Notes under the pieces: model-generated
What the model was told of the DNA's origin: nothing
Database searches by the model: none
Seen by the model: only the letters and a program-made list of their open reading frames with translations
In this document: piece after piece, positions 24,635 to 34,001 of the stretch
How the letters are laid out: each line of letters begins with the position of its first letter
How positions within the stretch are numbered: position 1 is the first letter of the stretch
Assembly (NCBI GenBank): GCA_018365455.1
Contig: JAGZJZ010000043.1
Span: 1-56,250 of the forward strand
Origin: Clostridiales bacterium
Lineage (GTDB): Bacteria > Bacillota > Clostridia > Lachnospirales > Lachnospiraceae
Length of the DNA stretch: 56,250 bases
Reading direction: 5' to 3'
Translations under genes and position numbers: made by a program

Positions 24635-26260
24635 TTATACAACACTTTTCATTCGATAATCTTTCGGAGTGCATCCCACTTCTTTTTTAAATATGTAATA
24701 AAAATAATGCGCATCCCGGTACCCCAGCCTGCTGCCTATATCCGATGTCTTCATGCTGCTGCACCTGAGCATCTCTTTCGCCTTATTAAGTCTGGTTTTC
24801 GTCAGGTATTCCACAAAAGTCTTTCCTTCCACCTGTCTGAAAACTCTGCTGAAATGATTTGGGCTTACATTTACATAAGCTGCAACTGCATTCAGCGAAA
24901 TTTTTTCATCCCCATAGTGCTCATTGATATAATCTTTCGCATCCTCAATCCATCCTTCCAGACGGCTTTTAGACATTTTATCCCGGGTTTCAATACAAAG
25001 TTCCAGAATCTTAATCAGATAATTTCTGGTCAGCTCTCTGGAACTGATATTGGCGAGAAGATCCCCTACTTTTGTATGATGCTCTTTCAGCGTTTCTTCT
25101 TTATTTCCGATCTTCTTCAAAAAGCGCAGTGCCGCAAAATTTGTATCCAGCACAATATACTGCCGAAAGATCATAGATTCCATGTTTGCTTTTCCTATGC
25201 TTTCAATATAGTTGTCTATGAATTCTGCTGCTTCCTGCCCAGACCCGTTTTTCAGAAAATCCTCCAGGGTATCCTTGTCCATCTTCCCCATGTCAATCTC
25301 ATCCATATTAATCTGCAGACCCTGATCCCGATCCATATCCGGAAGTTCAGCGCTATATACTACCTTCTTAGACTGGTCAAAAAGACGGTAAGCAAATGCC
25401 TTATTTGCCTGATAATAGCATTTTGTTATGTCTCCCAGCCTTGCAAAGCACTGTCCCACACCGGCGAAATACCGGTATCCCGTCCACGTCTGGGTAACCT
25501 GATCCAAAATCTCCAGGATATTGTTTACGGTGCAATTCAACTCATCCCGGTCTTTTCCCTTGACAAGAACCGCTCCTCCTTCTGATTCCCGGTTAAAATA
25601 TACTGCCTTGTACTTACCTCTCTCCAGCTTATCTGCTATCTTGTCCATCAATGCATGTTCGGTTATGTTCGTCTGTACCTCTGTTTTTTCCTGCCAGAAC
25701 TGGAAGAGAATTATATTGTATGCCTTTGCCGCCAGATCAATCTGAAGCTCCATTCCTCTGGATATAATTTCAGATACGGAACACTTGTCTGTGATCATGT
25801 CATTAAACAATTGATTCTTTTTCAGAATTCTTTTCTTCTCACGTTCCAATTCATAAAGTTCAATATATTTTCTCTTCTGTTTTTCCCTTTCAATTTGCTC
25901 TTTTACCTGAATCATAATATTCAGAAGCTTTCTCGCATCCACCGGTTTTGACAGATAATCTACTATTCCGATTTTAAGCGCACGGTTGGCATAAACAAAG
26001 TGTTCAAATCCGCTGATAATAATTATTTTGATCTGGGGCATCTCTTTTTTCACCAGTTCACTCAGTTCCAGTCCATCCATAAACGGCATCATAATGTCTG
26101 TGATAAGCAGATCCGGTTTTGTTTCCTGTATCATAGGGTATGCCAGTTCCCCGTCACCGGCCTCGCCCACCAGGCACAATCCATTCGCTTCCCAATCTAT
26201 TCTGCGTTTGATTCCTTCCCGGATGACGGTTTCATCTTCCACTATAAAAACTTTTATCAT
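24635..26260 (-). CDS. YesN-type response regulator (receiver plus AraC HTH), paired with the kinase
   Basis: 541 aa. Receiver domain 1-120 with the phosphoacceptor Asp55 in LLITDIMMPFMDG and Lys in YLSKPV. A long middle region follows with helical segments, then a C-terminal AraC-type DNA-binding domain (about 440-541; SLNAVAAYVNVSPNHFSRVF). It starts 17 bases after the kinase stop, with GGGAGATTT upstream, so it is the cognate regulator. Expected targets are sugar-uptake or glycosidase promoters nearby. Confidence 0.93.
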   Translation of the reverse strand: MIKVFIVEDETVIREGIKRRIDWEANGLCLVGEAGDGELAYPMIQETKPDLLITDIMMPFMDGLELSELVKKEMPQIKIIIISGFEHFVYANRALKIGIVDYLSKPVDARKLLNIMIQVKEQIEREKQKRKYIELYELEREKKRILKKNQLFNDMITDKCSVSEIISRGMELQIDLAAKAYNIILFQFWQEKTEVQTNITEHALMDKIADKLERGKYKAVYFNRESEGGAVLVKGKDRDELNCTVNNILEILDQVTQTWTGYRYFAGVGQCFARLGDITKCYYQANKAFAYRLFDQSKKVVYSAELPDMDRDQGLQINMDEIDMGKMDKDTLEDFLKNGSGQEAAEFIDNYIESIGKANMESMIFRQYIVLDTNFAALRFLKKIGNKEETLKEHHTKVGDLLANISSRELTRNYLIKILELCIETRDKMSKSRLEGWIEDAKDYINEHYGDEKISLNAVAAYVNVSPNHFSRVFRQVEGKTFVEYLTKTRLNKAKEMLRCSSMKTSDIGSRLGYRDAHYFYYIFKKEVGCTPKDYRMKSVV

Positions 26261-26277
26261 AGTAAATCTCCCTTTTC

Positions 26278-27735
26278 CTATTCTACTACTTTGTTGCAGA
26301 CAGGTATCTTAAAGTAAACCTCCGTTCCAACACCATATTCACTGGTGATATGTATTTTACACTCCTCTCCATAAATCAGACTCAGCCGCTCATTTACATT
26401 TAAAAGACCAAAGCCCTTTTTACTGTCAGACAGCTTCTCTCCTTTTAACTCATTTTCCAGGCTGGTTAATTCTTCCGTACTCATTCCCCGTCCGGTATCC
26501 TTTACAGAAAAGTGAATATAGTCTCCGATCCGGTATCCTTTTACACTGAGCTTTCCTTTTCCTCTTTTGTTCTTAATCCCGTGATAAAGGGCATTCTCTA
26601 CAATTGGCTGGAGGCAGATCTTCAGAATATAATTGCATCTGATATCCTGATCCATCTCCACTTCGTAGTCCAGAATATCCTGATACCGGAACTGCTGGAT
26701 CATAAGATAACTTCTTACATGAGATTCTTCCTCTGCCAGGGTAATAAACTCCTGTCCCTTGCTTAACGTAGTACGAAAGAAAATGGACAGCTGATCCACC
26801 ATCTGGACTACCTGCTCATTTTGCTCATCTTCTGCAAGCCAAATGATAGTATCCAGGGTATTATACAGAAAATGGGGATTAATCTGCGCCTGCAGTAACT
26901 TCAGTTCCGTCTTCCTCAGATGGATCTGTTCATTGCGGACATCTTCTACCAGGCTTCCGATTTTCTTAACCATACTGTTAAAGCTGTTTCCAAGTACCTC
27001 CATCTCTTCCATAGGATCAATCCGTACCTGGATATTAAAATTCCCTTTGGCAACCTCTTTGGTACTGTCACATAATTCCCGGACCGGACGTTCAATACTT
27101 TTAGATATCCGGTTTGTAAGAAGCAGCACCAAGAATATGATAGCTACTCCAATAATAACACAATATTGAATAGATGTCCTTATCTGAACTTCCAGTTCTG
27201 TTTTTACCACTTTCGCATGTTCCGCTTCATATCGGATGTAATCTGACATTTTTTCATCTACCAATTCTGTAAACTGGTAGATATCTTTGTCCAATATCTC
27301 CGTATTGTCTTTCCTGCCCAGTACCGGTTCATTCTTCTCAATGGACTTCATTGTATTTTGTAGCTGTTTTAACAGGCGTAGAATTGCATCAATTCTGTCC
27401 ACGCTGTTTTCCGTTGTGGCAGTCTCTTTTAACTTTTCCAGAATAATCTTCGCCTCGTTTATATCCTCATAAGGTTTAACTTGTTCAAATGTAACAGCCC
27501 CTGCCACAATCCGGTACATTTTATAATCCAGTTCATTGCGGAAATCGGAGTTAAACTCCGTAGCAGCCGCCATATTGTTAATTACCGCACTGTATTTCTC
27601 ATTATAAGAAACCATTAGCAGAATCATCCAAATAATTAATATAATAAATGGCATAATAATCCCGCTTCTGAGAATCATCAGCTTCCTTCTGATTGAACAT
27701 CTGTCAAACCGGGACTCCACTTCCTTCAAACCCAT
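26278..27735 (-). CDS. YesM-type sensor histidine kinase
   Basis: 485 aa from the ATG at 27735 (MGLKEVESRFD), chosen because GAGGGAG lies upstream; an ATG 13 codons earlier lacks a ribosome site. One span near residues 20-42, an extracytoplasmic helical sensor region of about 150 aa, a second span near 192-213, HAMP, then His_kinase domain with QAQINPHFLYNTLDTI (phospho-His) and the HATPase_c N-box VENALYHGIK, plus DTGRGMS and GFGLLNVNERL. It should phosphorylate the regulator immediately downstream. The only sensor kinase in the window, although three YesN-type regulators are present. Confidence 0.93.
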   Translation of the reverse strand: MGLKEVESRFDRCSIRRKLMILRSGIIMPFIILIIWMILLMVSYNEKYSAVINNMAAATEFNSDFRNELDYKMYRIVAGAVTFEQVKPYEDINEAKIILEKLKETATTENSVDRIDAILRLLKQLQNTMKSIEKNEPVLGRKDNTEILDKDIYQFTELVDEKMSDYIRYEAEHAKVVKTELEVQIRTSIQYCVIIGVAIIFLVLLLTNRISKSIERPVRELCDSTKEVAKGNFNIQVRIDPMEEMEVLGNSFNSMVKKIGSLVEDVRNEQIHLRKTELKLLQAQINPHFLYNTLDTIIWLAEDEQNEQVVQMVDQLSIFFRTTLSKGQEFITLAEEESHVRSYLMIQQFRYQDILDYEVEMDQDIRCNYILKICLQPIVENALYHGIKNKRGKGKLSVKGYRIGDYIHFSVKDTGRGMSTEELTSLENELKGEKLSDSKKGFGLLNVNERLSLIYGEECKIHITSEYGVGTEVYFKIPVCNKVVE

Positions 27736-27814
27736 CCGTATCTTTTCTCCCTCTGCTGCTTTTATCTGGACCATTCCGATAAAACCCGAAATATTATTTT
27801 ATAATTGACAAAAA

Positions 27815-27858
27815 GGGCCTATCAGATATTCTATCAAGAATCTCTCTGGATCAGACCC
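27815..27858 (-). terminator. Probable terminator between two regulator units
   Basis: A long imperfect hairpin (GGGCCTATC-AGATATTC with GAATCTCT-CTGGATCAGACCC) followed on the minus strand by TTTTTGTC. It separates the 27947-29587 regulator from the kinase operon. Confidence 0.55.
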
Positions 27859-27946
27859 GAAATGTTTTGCTCATGTATTTATTATAAGAATAATATTTTT
27901 TACGATCAATGGGTTTTCTTATCAAAAAAGTACGAAAATATGTCAT

Positions 27947-29587
27947 TTACTTATTCTCCTTTCGTTGTACTTTAACGCGGTAATCCTTTGGCGTACATCC
28001 TTCCATCTTCTTAAACAGATAATAAAAGTAGTGAGAATCCTTATAACCAACTTCATAACCAACATCTGAAATTCTGATATTCGTGCATCGAAGCAGCTCT
28101 TTTGCCCGTTCAATCCGAATATCAGTCAGGTATTCTACAAAAGTAACTCCTGTTTCCTGGCTGAAGATGCGGCTGAAATGGTTGGGACTTACATTTACCC
28201 AGGCCGCTGTGGTATTGAGTGAGATGTCCTCATCGTTATAATGGGAGCGGATAAATTCTTTGGCGCTTTCCACCATATCCGCATATTTATTGACCGCCGC
28301 CAGTTCCCTTAGGTCCATACAGGTTTCAAAGCTCTGCATGATATACTGCTTCGTCTTGCCAATTGAATGGGTGAACATCATGATGTCACCAAATTCCGGA
28401 AAACGCTTCTGCAGGTCTTCCCGGCTGCGCCCAATGCTTTCTAAAAACTGGATGATCTGCAGATTCACATCCAAGACAATATACTGACGGAACATTATAG
28501 AATTCATATTACTCTCTCCCAGACTCCGAATAAATTTTTGTACAAATAGTTCAATGTCACTCTTCAAGCCGCTTTTCAGGAAATTCAATGCAACCTTACT
28601 GTCTGTATGATCCGCAGATATATTCTTCAGACTGAATGCCTCGTCTTCTTCCATGCTGCCGGTGTAAATGTCATCACCATAGAGAACTTTATTTCCCGGA
28701 GTGAGAAAACGATAAGTGTATGCTCTGTTTGCATATTGATAACTAATGGGAATATCTTTCAGATCGGTTATTGTTTTTCCAATACCGATAAAGTAAATGA
28801 GATTTTGTGTTTCATCCGTTTTCTTCGAAATCGTCCGGATGCATTTTGAAATTGTCTGATCTATTTCCTTTGACGTCTTTCCTGTAATTAATAGTGCAGA
28901 TCCTTCCGCTATATGATCAAAATAAATTAAGCTTTTATCTTTCTCAAATGTCTCTACCAGAAATTCTTCCGCCTCCATATAATCCTGCCGGTAATCCATA
29001 CGTTCATCATAACTGGAGGCCGAGATTTTATATAGTAAAAAATTATAAGCTCCTGCATCCAGCTCAATCCCCAAGACTTCTCCTCTCTGCTTAAGCTGGG
29101 CAGCAGTGATCTTACCGCTTACCAGTTCATGATAGAATTGATATTTTAAAATTTCAAAATCTTTTTGTGTCTCCCTCTCGTATTGTTCCAGGAACTGCCT
29201 CTGTGCCCGCTCCTGTTCAAATTCCTCCTTCATTTCCAACAGTGACTGAAGCAGTCTCGCGCAGGTGACCGGCTTTAAGAGATACTCTGCTACCCCCAGC
29301 CTGATTGCCTGCTTTGCATACGCAAAATCATCATACCCGCTTAAAATAAGAATCTTCATCTCAGGTAACTCTTCTTTCACCACTTTGCATAATTCTAACC
29401 CGTCCATAAAAGGCATTTTTATATCGGTAATGAGAATATCCGGCCTTATCTTTCGGATCATCGAAAGTGCCTTTTCCCCATCCTCAGCCTCACCGGAAAA
29501 GAGAAAGCCGTTTTCTTCCCACTTTACCCTCTTTTTAATACCTTCCCGAATCGTCATTTCGTCTTCTGCCAGAAATACTTTAATCAT
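27947..29587 (-). CDS. YesN-type response regulator (second of three)
   Basis: 546 aa from the ATG at 29587 (MIKVFLAEDE), chosen for GGAGGAC just upstream; the open frame extends 32 codons further without a ribosome site. Receiver 1-120 with Asp55 in ILITDIKMPFMDG and YLLKPV; AraC-type HTH at the C-terminus (SLNTTAAWVNVSPNHFSRIF). It is a single-gene unit with no adjacent kinase of its own. Close similarity to the regulators at 24635 and 35360 shows family expansion within the locus. It may be served by the kinase at 26278. Confidence 0.93.
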   Translation of the reverse strand: MIKVFLAEDEMTIREGIKKRVKWEENGFLFSGEAEDGEKALSMIRKIRPDILITDIKMPFMDGLELCKVVKEELPEMKILILSGYDDFAYAKQAIRLGVAEYLLKPVTCARLLQSLLEMKEEFEQERAQRQFLEQYERETQKDFEILKYQFYHELVSGKITAAQLKQRGEVLGIELDAGAYNFLLYKISASSYDERMDYRQDYMEAEEFLVETFEKDKSLIYFDHIAEGSALLITGKTSKEIDQTISKCIRTISKKTDETQNLIYFIGIGKTITDLKDIPISYQYANRAYTYRFLTPGNKVLYGDDIYTGSMEEDEAFSLKNISADHTDSKVALNFLKSGLKSDIELFVQKFIRSLGESNMNSIMFRQYIVLDVNLQIIQFLESIGRSREDLQKRFPEFGDIMMFTHSIGKTKQYIMQSFETCMDLRELAAVNKYADMVESAKEFIRSHYNDEDISLNTTAAWVNVSPNHFSRIFSQETGVTFVEYLTDIRIERAKELLRCTNIRISDVGYEVGYKDSHYFYYLFKKMEGCTPKDYRVKVQRKENK

Positions 29588-30081
29588 ATTGTCCTCCGTC
29601 CTTAAGCATATTTCCACACCATTGACCATACTACTCCCCAAATCGTGTTTGAAAATTCTGCAAAATTTACAGATGTGACTCACGGTACAGCATAGTATAT
29701 TATCGTTATAATAACTATCAAATGCAATAGCGTAAAAATAATTGTTGTATTTTTATACAATATTTTCTATAAAAAAGAGCCGTCATCAAAAGCGAAATTC
29801 CGGTAATTCACGATCTGATTGACCTAGAGCGTGTTTGAAAATTCATTCCCACCATCTGTACGCCCCACTTTGCGGCATATTTGCCCCGGATTCAGGTTGC
29901 GTAGCCCGCTACGCGCCCTTCATTCGGGACAAATCTCCCACAAACTGAAACGCACAGATGTCAGAAAGCAATTTTTTTACACGCTCTAGTGATCAGATCT
30001 TCTCTTAATTACAGAAGTTTGTGCTTAAATTGACAGCCCTGCTTTTATTTATGTTTTGATTTATAAAGTTTTGTATTTTCT
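29588..30081. other. Gap between yjfF-like permease and second response regulator
   Basis: 494 bp. Holds the 166-bp inverted repeat at 29824-29989. The rest contains the presumed promoter region of the regulator; no convincing -35/-10 pair was picked out. No gene is seen. Confidence 0.5.
29824..29989. repeat. Long form of the dispersed AGAGCGTGT inverted repeat
   Basis: The ends CTAGAGCGTGT and ACACGCTCTAG are exact inverted repeats. The arms continue imperfectly (TTTGAAAATT; GAAAGCAATTTTTTT), and flanking GATCTGAT/ATCAGATC extends the symmetry. The centre holds a GCGTAGC/GCTACGC hairpin. The reverse complement is strongly similar to 56138-56250. No coding capacity. It lies between the yjfF stop and the next regulator and could act as a terminator. 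Confidence 0.8.
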
Positions 30082-31101
30082 TTATTTTTTCAATTTCATT
30101 CTGGCAAATATTGATTGTAATACGATGAAGAAACAAAGCAATGCAGATAAAACGATTCTTACCCACCAGCTGGACAGCGTACCCTGGGTTGTAATCAAAC
30201 TGGATATGGAGCCTTTAATCAGTACACCAAACAGGGTTCCAAATGGGGTACCGACACCTCCGCTTAGCAGTGTACCTCCAATAACAGCTGAAGAAATAGC
30301 ATCCATTTCCAATCCCTTTGCCTGCTCTACAAATCCTGCACAACTGTTGAGGCAGAATAAAAATCCACCGATTCCTGCTAAAAGACCATTCAATATGTAT
30401 GCAAACAGTTTCGTCTTGCGTACATTAATTCCCATCATTAATGCGCTTTGCTGATTTCCTCCGATTGCATATAACTTCCGTCCGAATTTTGTATATTTCA
30501 TAATGATAATGACAATTACCAGTATGATCAGGGCTATAACCACCGTGGGATAAATATACGCAGGCTGGAAGACGCCTTTCTTACTCACAGTTCCAAATGG
30601 CATGTTTATTTTATAATTTGCCCAATTTAAAAACACTTCATTTTTTATAGAAATCATGTCGGTGCTGACGATGGCAGTCAGACCACGTCCAAAGAACATA
30701 CCTGCCAGTGTAACAATAAACGGCTGGATATCCAGGTAAGATATTAAAAATCCCTGAATCACGCCATATGCCAGACCGATCACCAGTGCCAGTAAAACAG
30801 CAGTATAGGCACTTGCACCATTATTTTCCATCTGGTTTGCCGCTACCATACACACCAGCGCTGTCACAGAACCTACGGAAATATCAATTCCTCCGGTGAT
30901 CATTACAATCGTCTGTCCCATAGCAATTACCAGAAGTCCGGCATTTGAGATAAACAGGTTTAAGAACATCTGGGGTTTTGCAAATCCTTTATCATTAAAA
31001 ATAATCATACCGGCGGCATACATGATTACAAACAGCAGAATCGTAATCATAAGGAGGAAACTGTTTCCATTTAGTTTTTTCTTATTATTCAAACTTTTCA
31101 T
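30082..31101 (-). CDS. yjfF: Furanose-type sugar ABC permease (YjfF-like)
   Basis: 339 aa BPD_transp_2 permease, about nine or ten spans, with the family segment GGIDISVGSVTALVCMVAAN. Its start overlaps the stop of the previous permease by one base (TAATG), so the two are translationally coupled. Two different permeases, one double ATPase and a YtfQ-type binding protein match E. coli ytfQRT-yjfF, a galactofuranose importer. In this context L-arabinofuranose or another furanose is a reasonable substrate (inference). Confidence 0.85.
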   Translation of the reverse strand: MKSLNNKKKLNGNSFLLMITILLFVIMYAAGMIIFNDKGFAKPQMFLNLFISNAGLLVIAMGQTIVMITGGIDISVGSVTALVCMVAANQMENNGASAYTAVLLALVIGLAYGVIQGFLISYLDIQPFIVTLAGMFFGRGLTAIVSTDMISIKNEVFLNWANYKINMPFGTVSKKGVFQPAYIYPTVVIALIILVIVIIIMKYTKFGRKLYAIGGNQQSALMMGINVRKTKLFAYILNGLLAGIGGFLFCLNSCAGFVEQAKGLEMDAISSAVIGGTLLSGGVGTPFGTLFGVLIKGSISSLITTQGTLSSWWVRIVLSALLCFFIVLQSIFARMKLKK

Positions 31102-32168
31102 TACTGGTTACCTCCTTGTGCGGCTAATTTTTTTGCGTCCTTCTTACCAGTGAGGTTTTTGAAGAATTTTTTGAACACTTCGCTCTGCAGTGTTACGATA
31201 ATTACAACTACTACGGCTTTGTATACCGGCAGCTGGTCAGCAGATACGTTCATTGCATAAAGAGTTGTAGTCAGTGCCTGAATGGTATAGGCACCTATTA
31301 CAGACCCCATAAGGCTGAATTTACCGCCGCTTAAGATATTCCCGCCAAGGGCAACTGCAAGAATTGCATCCATTTCCAGATTTAATCCGATATTGTTTGC
31401 ATCTGCAGAATAGATACGGCTGGATGCTGCAATTCCGGCAATTCCGGCAAGCAGGCCGCAGAGCACATAGGCTAGAAACTTAATCATTTTAGAATTTAAT
31501 CCCACCAGGCGGGATGCCGCTCCATTGATTCCTACACATTCAATGTATAATCCCAACGCGGTTTTCTTTAGTACCAGGTTGATGATGATGATTACAATAA
31601 TTGCAATAAATATTGGCGTTGGAATCGGACACTTTCCGATATAACCGCCTAATACCTTGTAAGATTCCACACGTACATAAGTAATCTGTCCCTGGGTAAT
31701 TAGCTGTGCAATACCTCTGCCTGCTGTATATAATATCAATGTTGCAACCATAGGCTGAATATTGAGATGTGCAACCAGAAAACCATTAAAGGAACCGCAG
31801 ATCATTGCTACAACCAATGCTGCCAGTATGGCAATAATCAGAGGATTCTGAAATGTATTGGTTGATACTTCCCCACCGGATAAGATCTGACAGCATACAG
31901 CACCAGCCACTGCCATGGTTGCTCCCACGCTGATATCCTGTCCGCCGCTGGCTGCGGTTACTAATGTCATACCAACTGCCAGTATTACAAGCTCTGACGC
32001 ACGGTTGATAACATCGATGATATATCCGTACAGCACACCATTGTTCAGAGAAATTTTAAAGAAGCTGGGGGTTGTAATTACATTTACAAGCAATACGACC
32101 AGCAGACATACAATCGGCATGAACAGACGCATCTTCGTTATTTTTTTAAAGTCCATTTTCTGTTTCAT
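31101..32168 (-). CDS. ytfT: Furanose-type sugar ABC permease (YtfT-like)
   Basis: 355 aa from the ATG at 32168 (MKQKMDFKKITKM), chosen because AGGAGGTGAGG precedes it; the frame is open 7 codons upstream. BPD_transp_2 family, with the typical SGGQDISVGATMAVAGAVCC segment and about ten spans. It starts one base after the ytfR stop. Forms the membrane channel with the YjfF-like protein. Confidence 0.87.
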   Translation of the reverse strand: MKQKMDFKKITKMRLFMPIVCLLVVLLVNVITTPSFFKISLNNGVLYGYIIDVINRASELVILAVGMTLVTAASGGQDISVGATMAVAGAVCCQILSGGEVSTNTFQNPLIIAILAALVVAMICGSFNGFLVAHLNIQPMVATLILYTAGRGIAQLITQGQITYVRVESYKVLGGYIGKCPIPTPIFIAIIVIIIINLVLKKTALGLYIECVGINGAASRLVGLNSKMIKFLAYVLCGLLAGIAGIAASSRIYSADANNIGLNLEMDAILAVALGGNILSGGKFSLMGSVIGAYTIQALTTTLYAMNVSADQLPVYKAVVVVIIVTLQSEVFKKFFKNLTGKKDAKKLAAQGGNQ

Positions 32169-32169
32169 G

Positions 32170-33681
32170 TTATTCCTCACCTCCTGCAATTGCTTTCATA
32201 ATACCTTCCTGTGTCATTTCATCTCCGCTGATCTCGCCTACTTTTTTCCCATCCCGGAGTACGCCCATGCGGGAACAGGTACGGATCATTTCTTCTACTT
32301 CCGAAGAAATAAAGGTTACCGCCATTCCTTCATCGGCCAGTTTCAGTACCAGTTTCTGAATCTCGGTCTTTGTTCCGATATCAATTCCCCTGGTAGGCTC
32401 ATCCAGAATCAGATATTCCGGATTAGTCAGCAGCCATCTGCCGATAATTACCTTCTGCTGGTTACCGCCTGAAAGACTCTTAATTGGAGTTTCACGGCTG
32501 GCTGTTTTAACCTGAAGCATCTCAATATACTTATCTGCGGCTTCTTCCATCTCCTTGCGGCTCATTGGCTTGAACATCCCCCGCTTAGCCTGAAGGGCAA
32601 TAATGATATTTTCCCGCACCGATAAATCTGCAATAATTCCTTCTTTTTTCCGGTCTTCCGGCAGGTATGCCATACCCAGCTTCATCGCATCTATCGGCGC
32701 GTGGATCTTCACTTCTTTTCCATTTACCATGAGTTTTCCACAATCCGCTTTATCCGCACCATAGATCGCCCTTACCAGTTCCGATCTTCCCGATCCCAGC
32801 AGGCCGGTAAGTCCGATTACTTCACCCTTATGTATATCAATATCAAATGGTTTTATTGTTCCGGTGTGTCCAAGCTTCTCCGTACTGATAACCGGCACCC
32901 CTTCTTTAGCTTTTGAAGCTTCTCTGTCCCCTTTGATATCAGCCAGATCATCAAAATCTTTTCCCATCATCTTTGCTACCAGCATTACCCTTGGTAGATC
33001 CTTAATCTCGTATTCTCCCACCAATTCTCCATTACGCAGAACGGTAATGCGGTCACAAACAGCATAAACCTGCTCCAGAAAATGTGTTACAAATACGATA
33101 CCCACCCCTTCGCCTCTCAGCTTTTTCATTAATACAAAAAGCTTTTCAACTTCATCATCATCCAGTGAGGATGTGGGTTCATCCAATATGAGTACACGGC
33201 ATTTCATATCTACTGCACGGGCAATGGCAATCATCTGCTGGATTGCAATCGAACATTCTTCCAGTTTCTGTGTGGGGGATACCTGGATGTCCAGACTCTC
33301 CAACAGCTTGCCTGACATCTGGTTCATCTTCTTCCAATCGATGAGTCCCATTTTTCTGGGTTCTCTTCCAATGAAAAGATTTTCCGCTACGGATAAATTA
33401 GGACAGAGGTTTACCTCCTGGTATACCGTGCTGATCCCGTTATTCTGTGCATCCTGGGGAGAGTGGTTTTTGACCGGCTTGCCCTCCATCTTAACCTCTC
33501 CCTCATCAAATTCGTATACACCTGTCAATACTTTAATTAAGGTTGATTTACCGGCTCCATTTTCACCCATCAGTGCATGGATTTCTCCGGTTCTCAATGT
33601 AAAATCAACATTCTGCAATGCTTTTACGCCTGGAAAAGTTTTATAGATGCCACGCATAGTCAAAACTTCATTCTGCTTCAT
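32170..33681 (-). CDS. ytfR: Sugar ABC transporter ATP-binding protein with two nucleotide-binding domains (YtfR-like)
   Basis: 503 aa, the usual length for RbsA/MglA/YtfR proteins. First domain has Walker A GENGAGKST (39-47) and Walker B VLILDEPTSS. The second has a degenerate Walker A (GLLGSGRSE), signature SGGNQQKV and LILDEPTRGIDIG. It energises the two permeases downstream. It is separated from ytfQ upstream by 320 bp containing a terminator and structured sequence, which should lower its expression relative to the binding protein. Confidence 0.93.
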   Translation of the reverse strand: MKQNEVLTMRGIYKTFPGVKALQNVDFTLRTGEIHALMGENGAGKSTLIKVLTGVYEFDEGEVKMEGKPVKNHSPQDAQNNGISTVYQEVNLCPNLSVAENLFIGREPRKMGLIDWKKMNQMSGKLLESLDIQVSPTQKLEECSIAIQQMIAIARAVDMKCRVLILDEPTSSLDDDEVEKLFVLMKKLRGEGVGIVFVTHFLEQVYAVCDRITVLRNGELVGEYEIKDLPRVMLVAKMMGKDFDDLADIKGDREASKAKEGVPVISTEKLGHTGTIKPFDIDIHKGEVIGLTGLLGSGRSELVRAIYGADKADCGKLMVNGKEVKIHAPIDAMKLGMAYLPEDRKKEGIIADLSVRENIIIALQAKRGMFKPMSRKEMEEAADKYIEMLQVKTASRETPIKSLSGGNQQKVIIGRWLLTNPEYLILDEPTRGIDIGTKTEIQKLVLKLADEGMAVTFISSEVEEMIRTCSRMGVLRDGKKVGEISGDEMTQEGIMKAIAGGEE

Positions 33682-33747
33682 TCTTCCTCTACACCTGCTT
33701 TCCTATTACTGTTTTACACGACTGCTGCTTAGGAACTTCCAAAAGTC

Positions 33748-33777
33748 AAAAACCCCGCTGGAAGTAGCGGGGTTTTT
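33748..33777 (-). terminator. Intergenic terminator or attenuator between ytfQ and ytfR
   Basis: AAAAACCCCGCT and AGCGGGGTTTTT form a 12-bp stem with a 6-base loop and T-tract. It lies inside the importer operon, so it probably reduces rather than ends transcription into ytfR. Confidence 0.85.
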
Positions 33778-33960
33778 GTTCTCCGCTTCCGCTCCGGTCG
33801 TTGCTAAACGAACGTCCACCAGACGTTCAGCAACCCTCGCGGCAGTCGCCAAATGGTCGCGCCAGCGTGTCCGTTTGGCTCGTTGCTCGCGGGAATAAAG
33901 GCGCAGCAGCTTATCGGTCTACCGAATTATTCTGCCACGCCCTGTGCCGATTCTAGTGCC
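33778..33960 (-). other. GC-rich structured intergenic element between ytfQ and ytfR
   Basis: Markedly GC-richer than its surroundings. Read on the minus strand it has a CCCGCG...CGCGAGGG pair enclosing AGCCAAA...TTTGGC, followed by a strong hairpin at 33800-33834 (GTTGCT-GAACGTC / GACGTTC-AGCAAC), then the terminator at 33748-33777. No ORF is supported. It could be a structured RNA, an attenuator or a hairpin-rich inserted element; I do not recognise a named RNA class. Confidence 0.45.
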
Positions 33961-34001
33961 GACTGGTGCAGCACTGGTTTCAAATCTGCAATTTAATTTT
34001 T

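Noticed and set aside
23828..25585. Long plus-strand open frame (585 codons) opposite the YesN-type regulator
   Set aside because: It is antisense to a clear response regulator, has a Cys/Phe/His-rich composition typical of shadow frames, and shows no domain.
33748..33960. tRNA or known riboswitch in the ytfQ-ytfR gap
   Set aside because: No cloverleaf, no CCA-type acceptor and no known aptamer core; kept only as an unnamed structured element.
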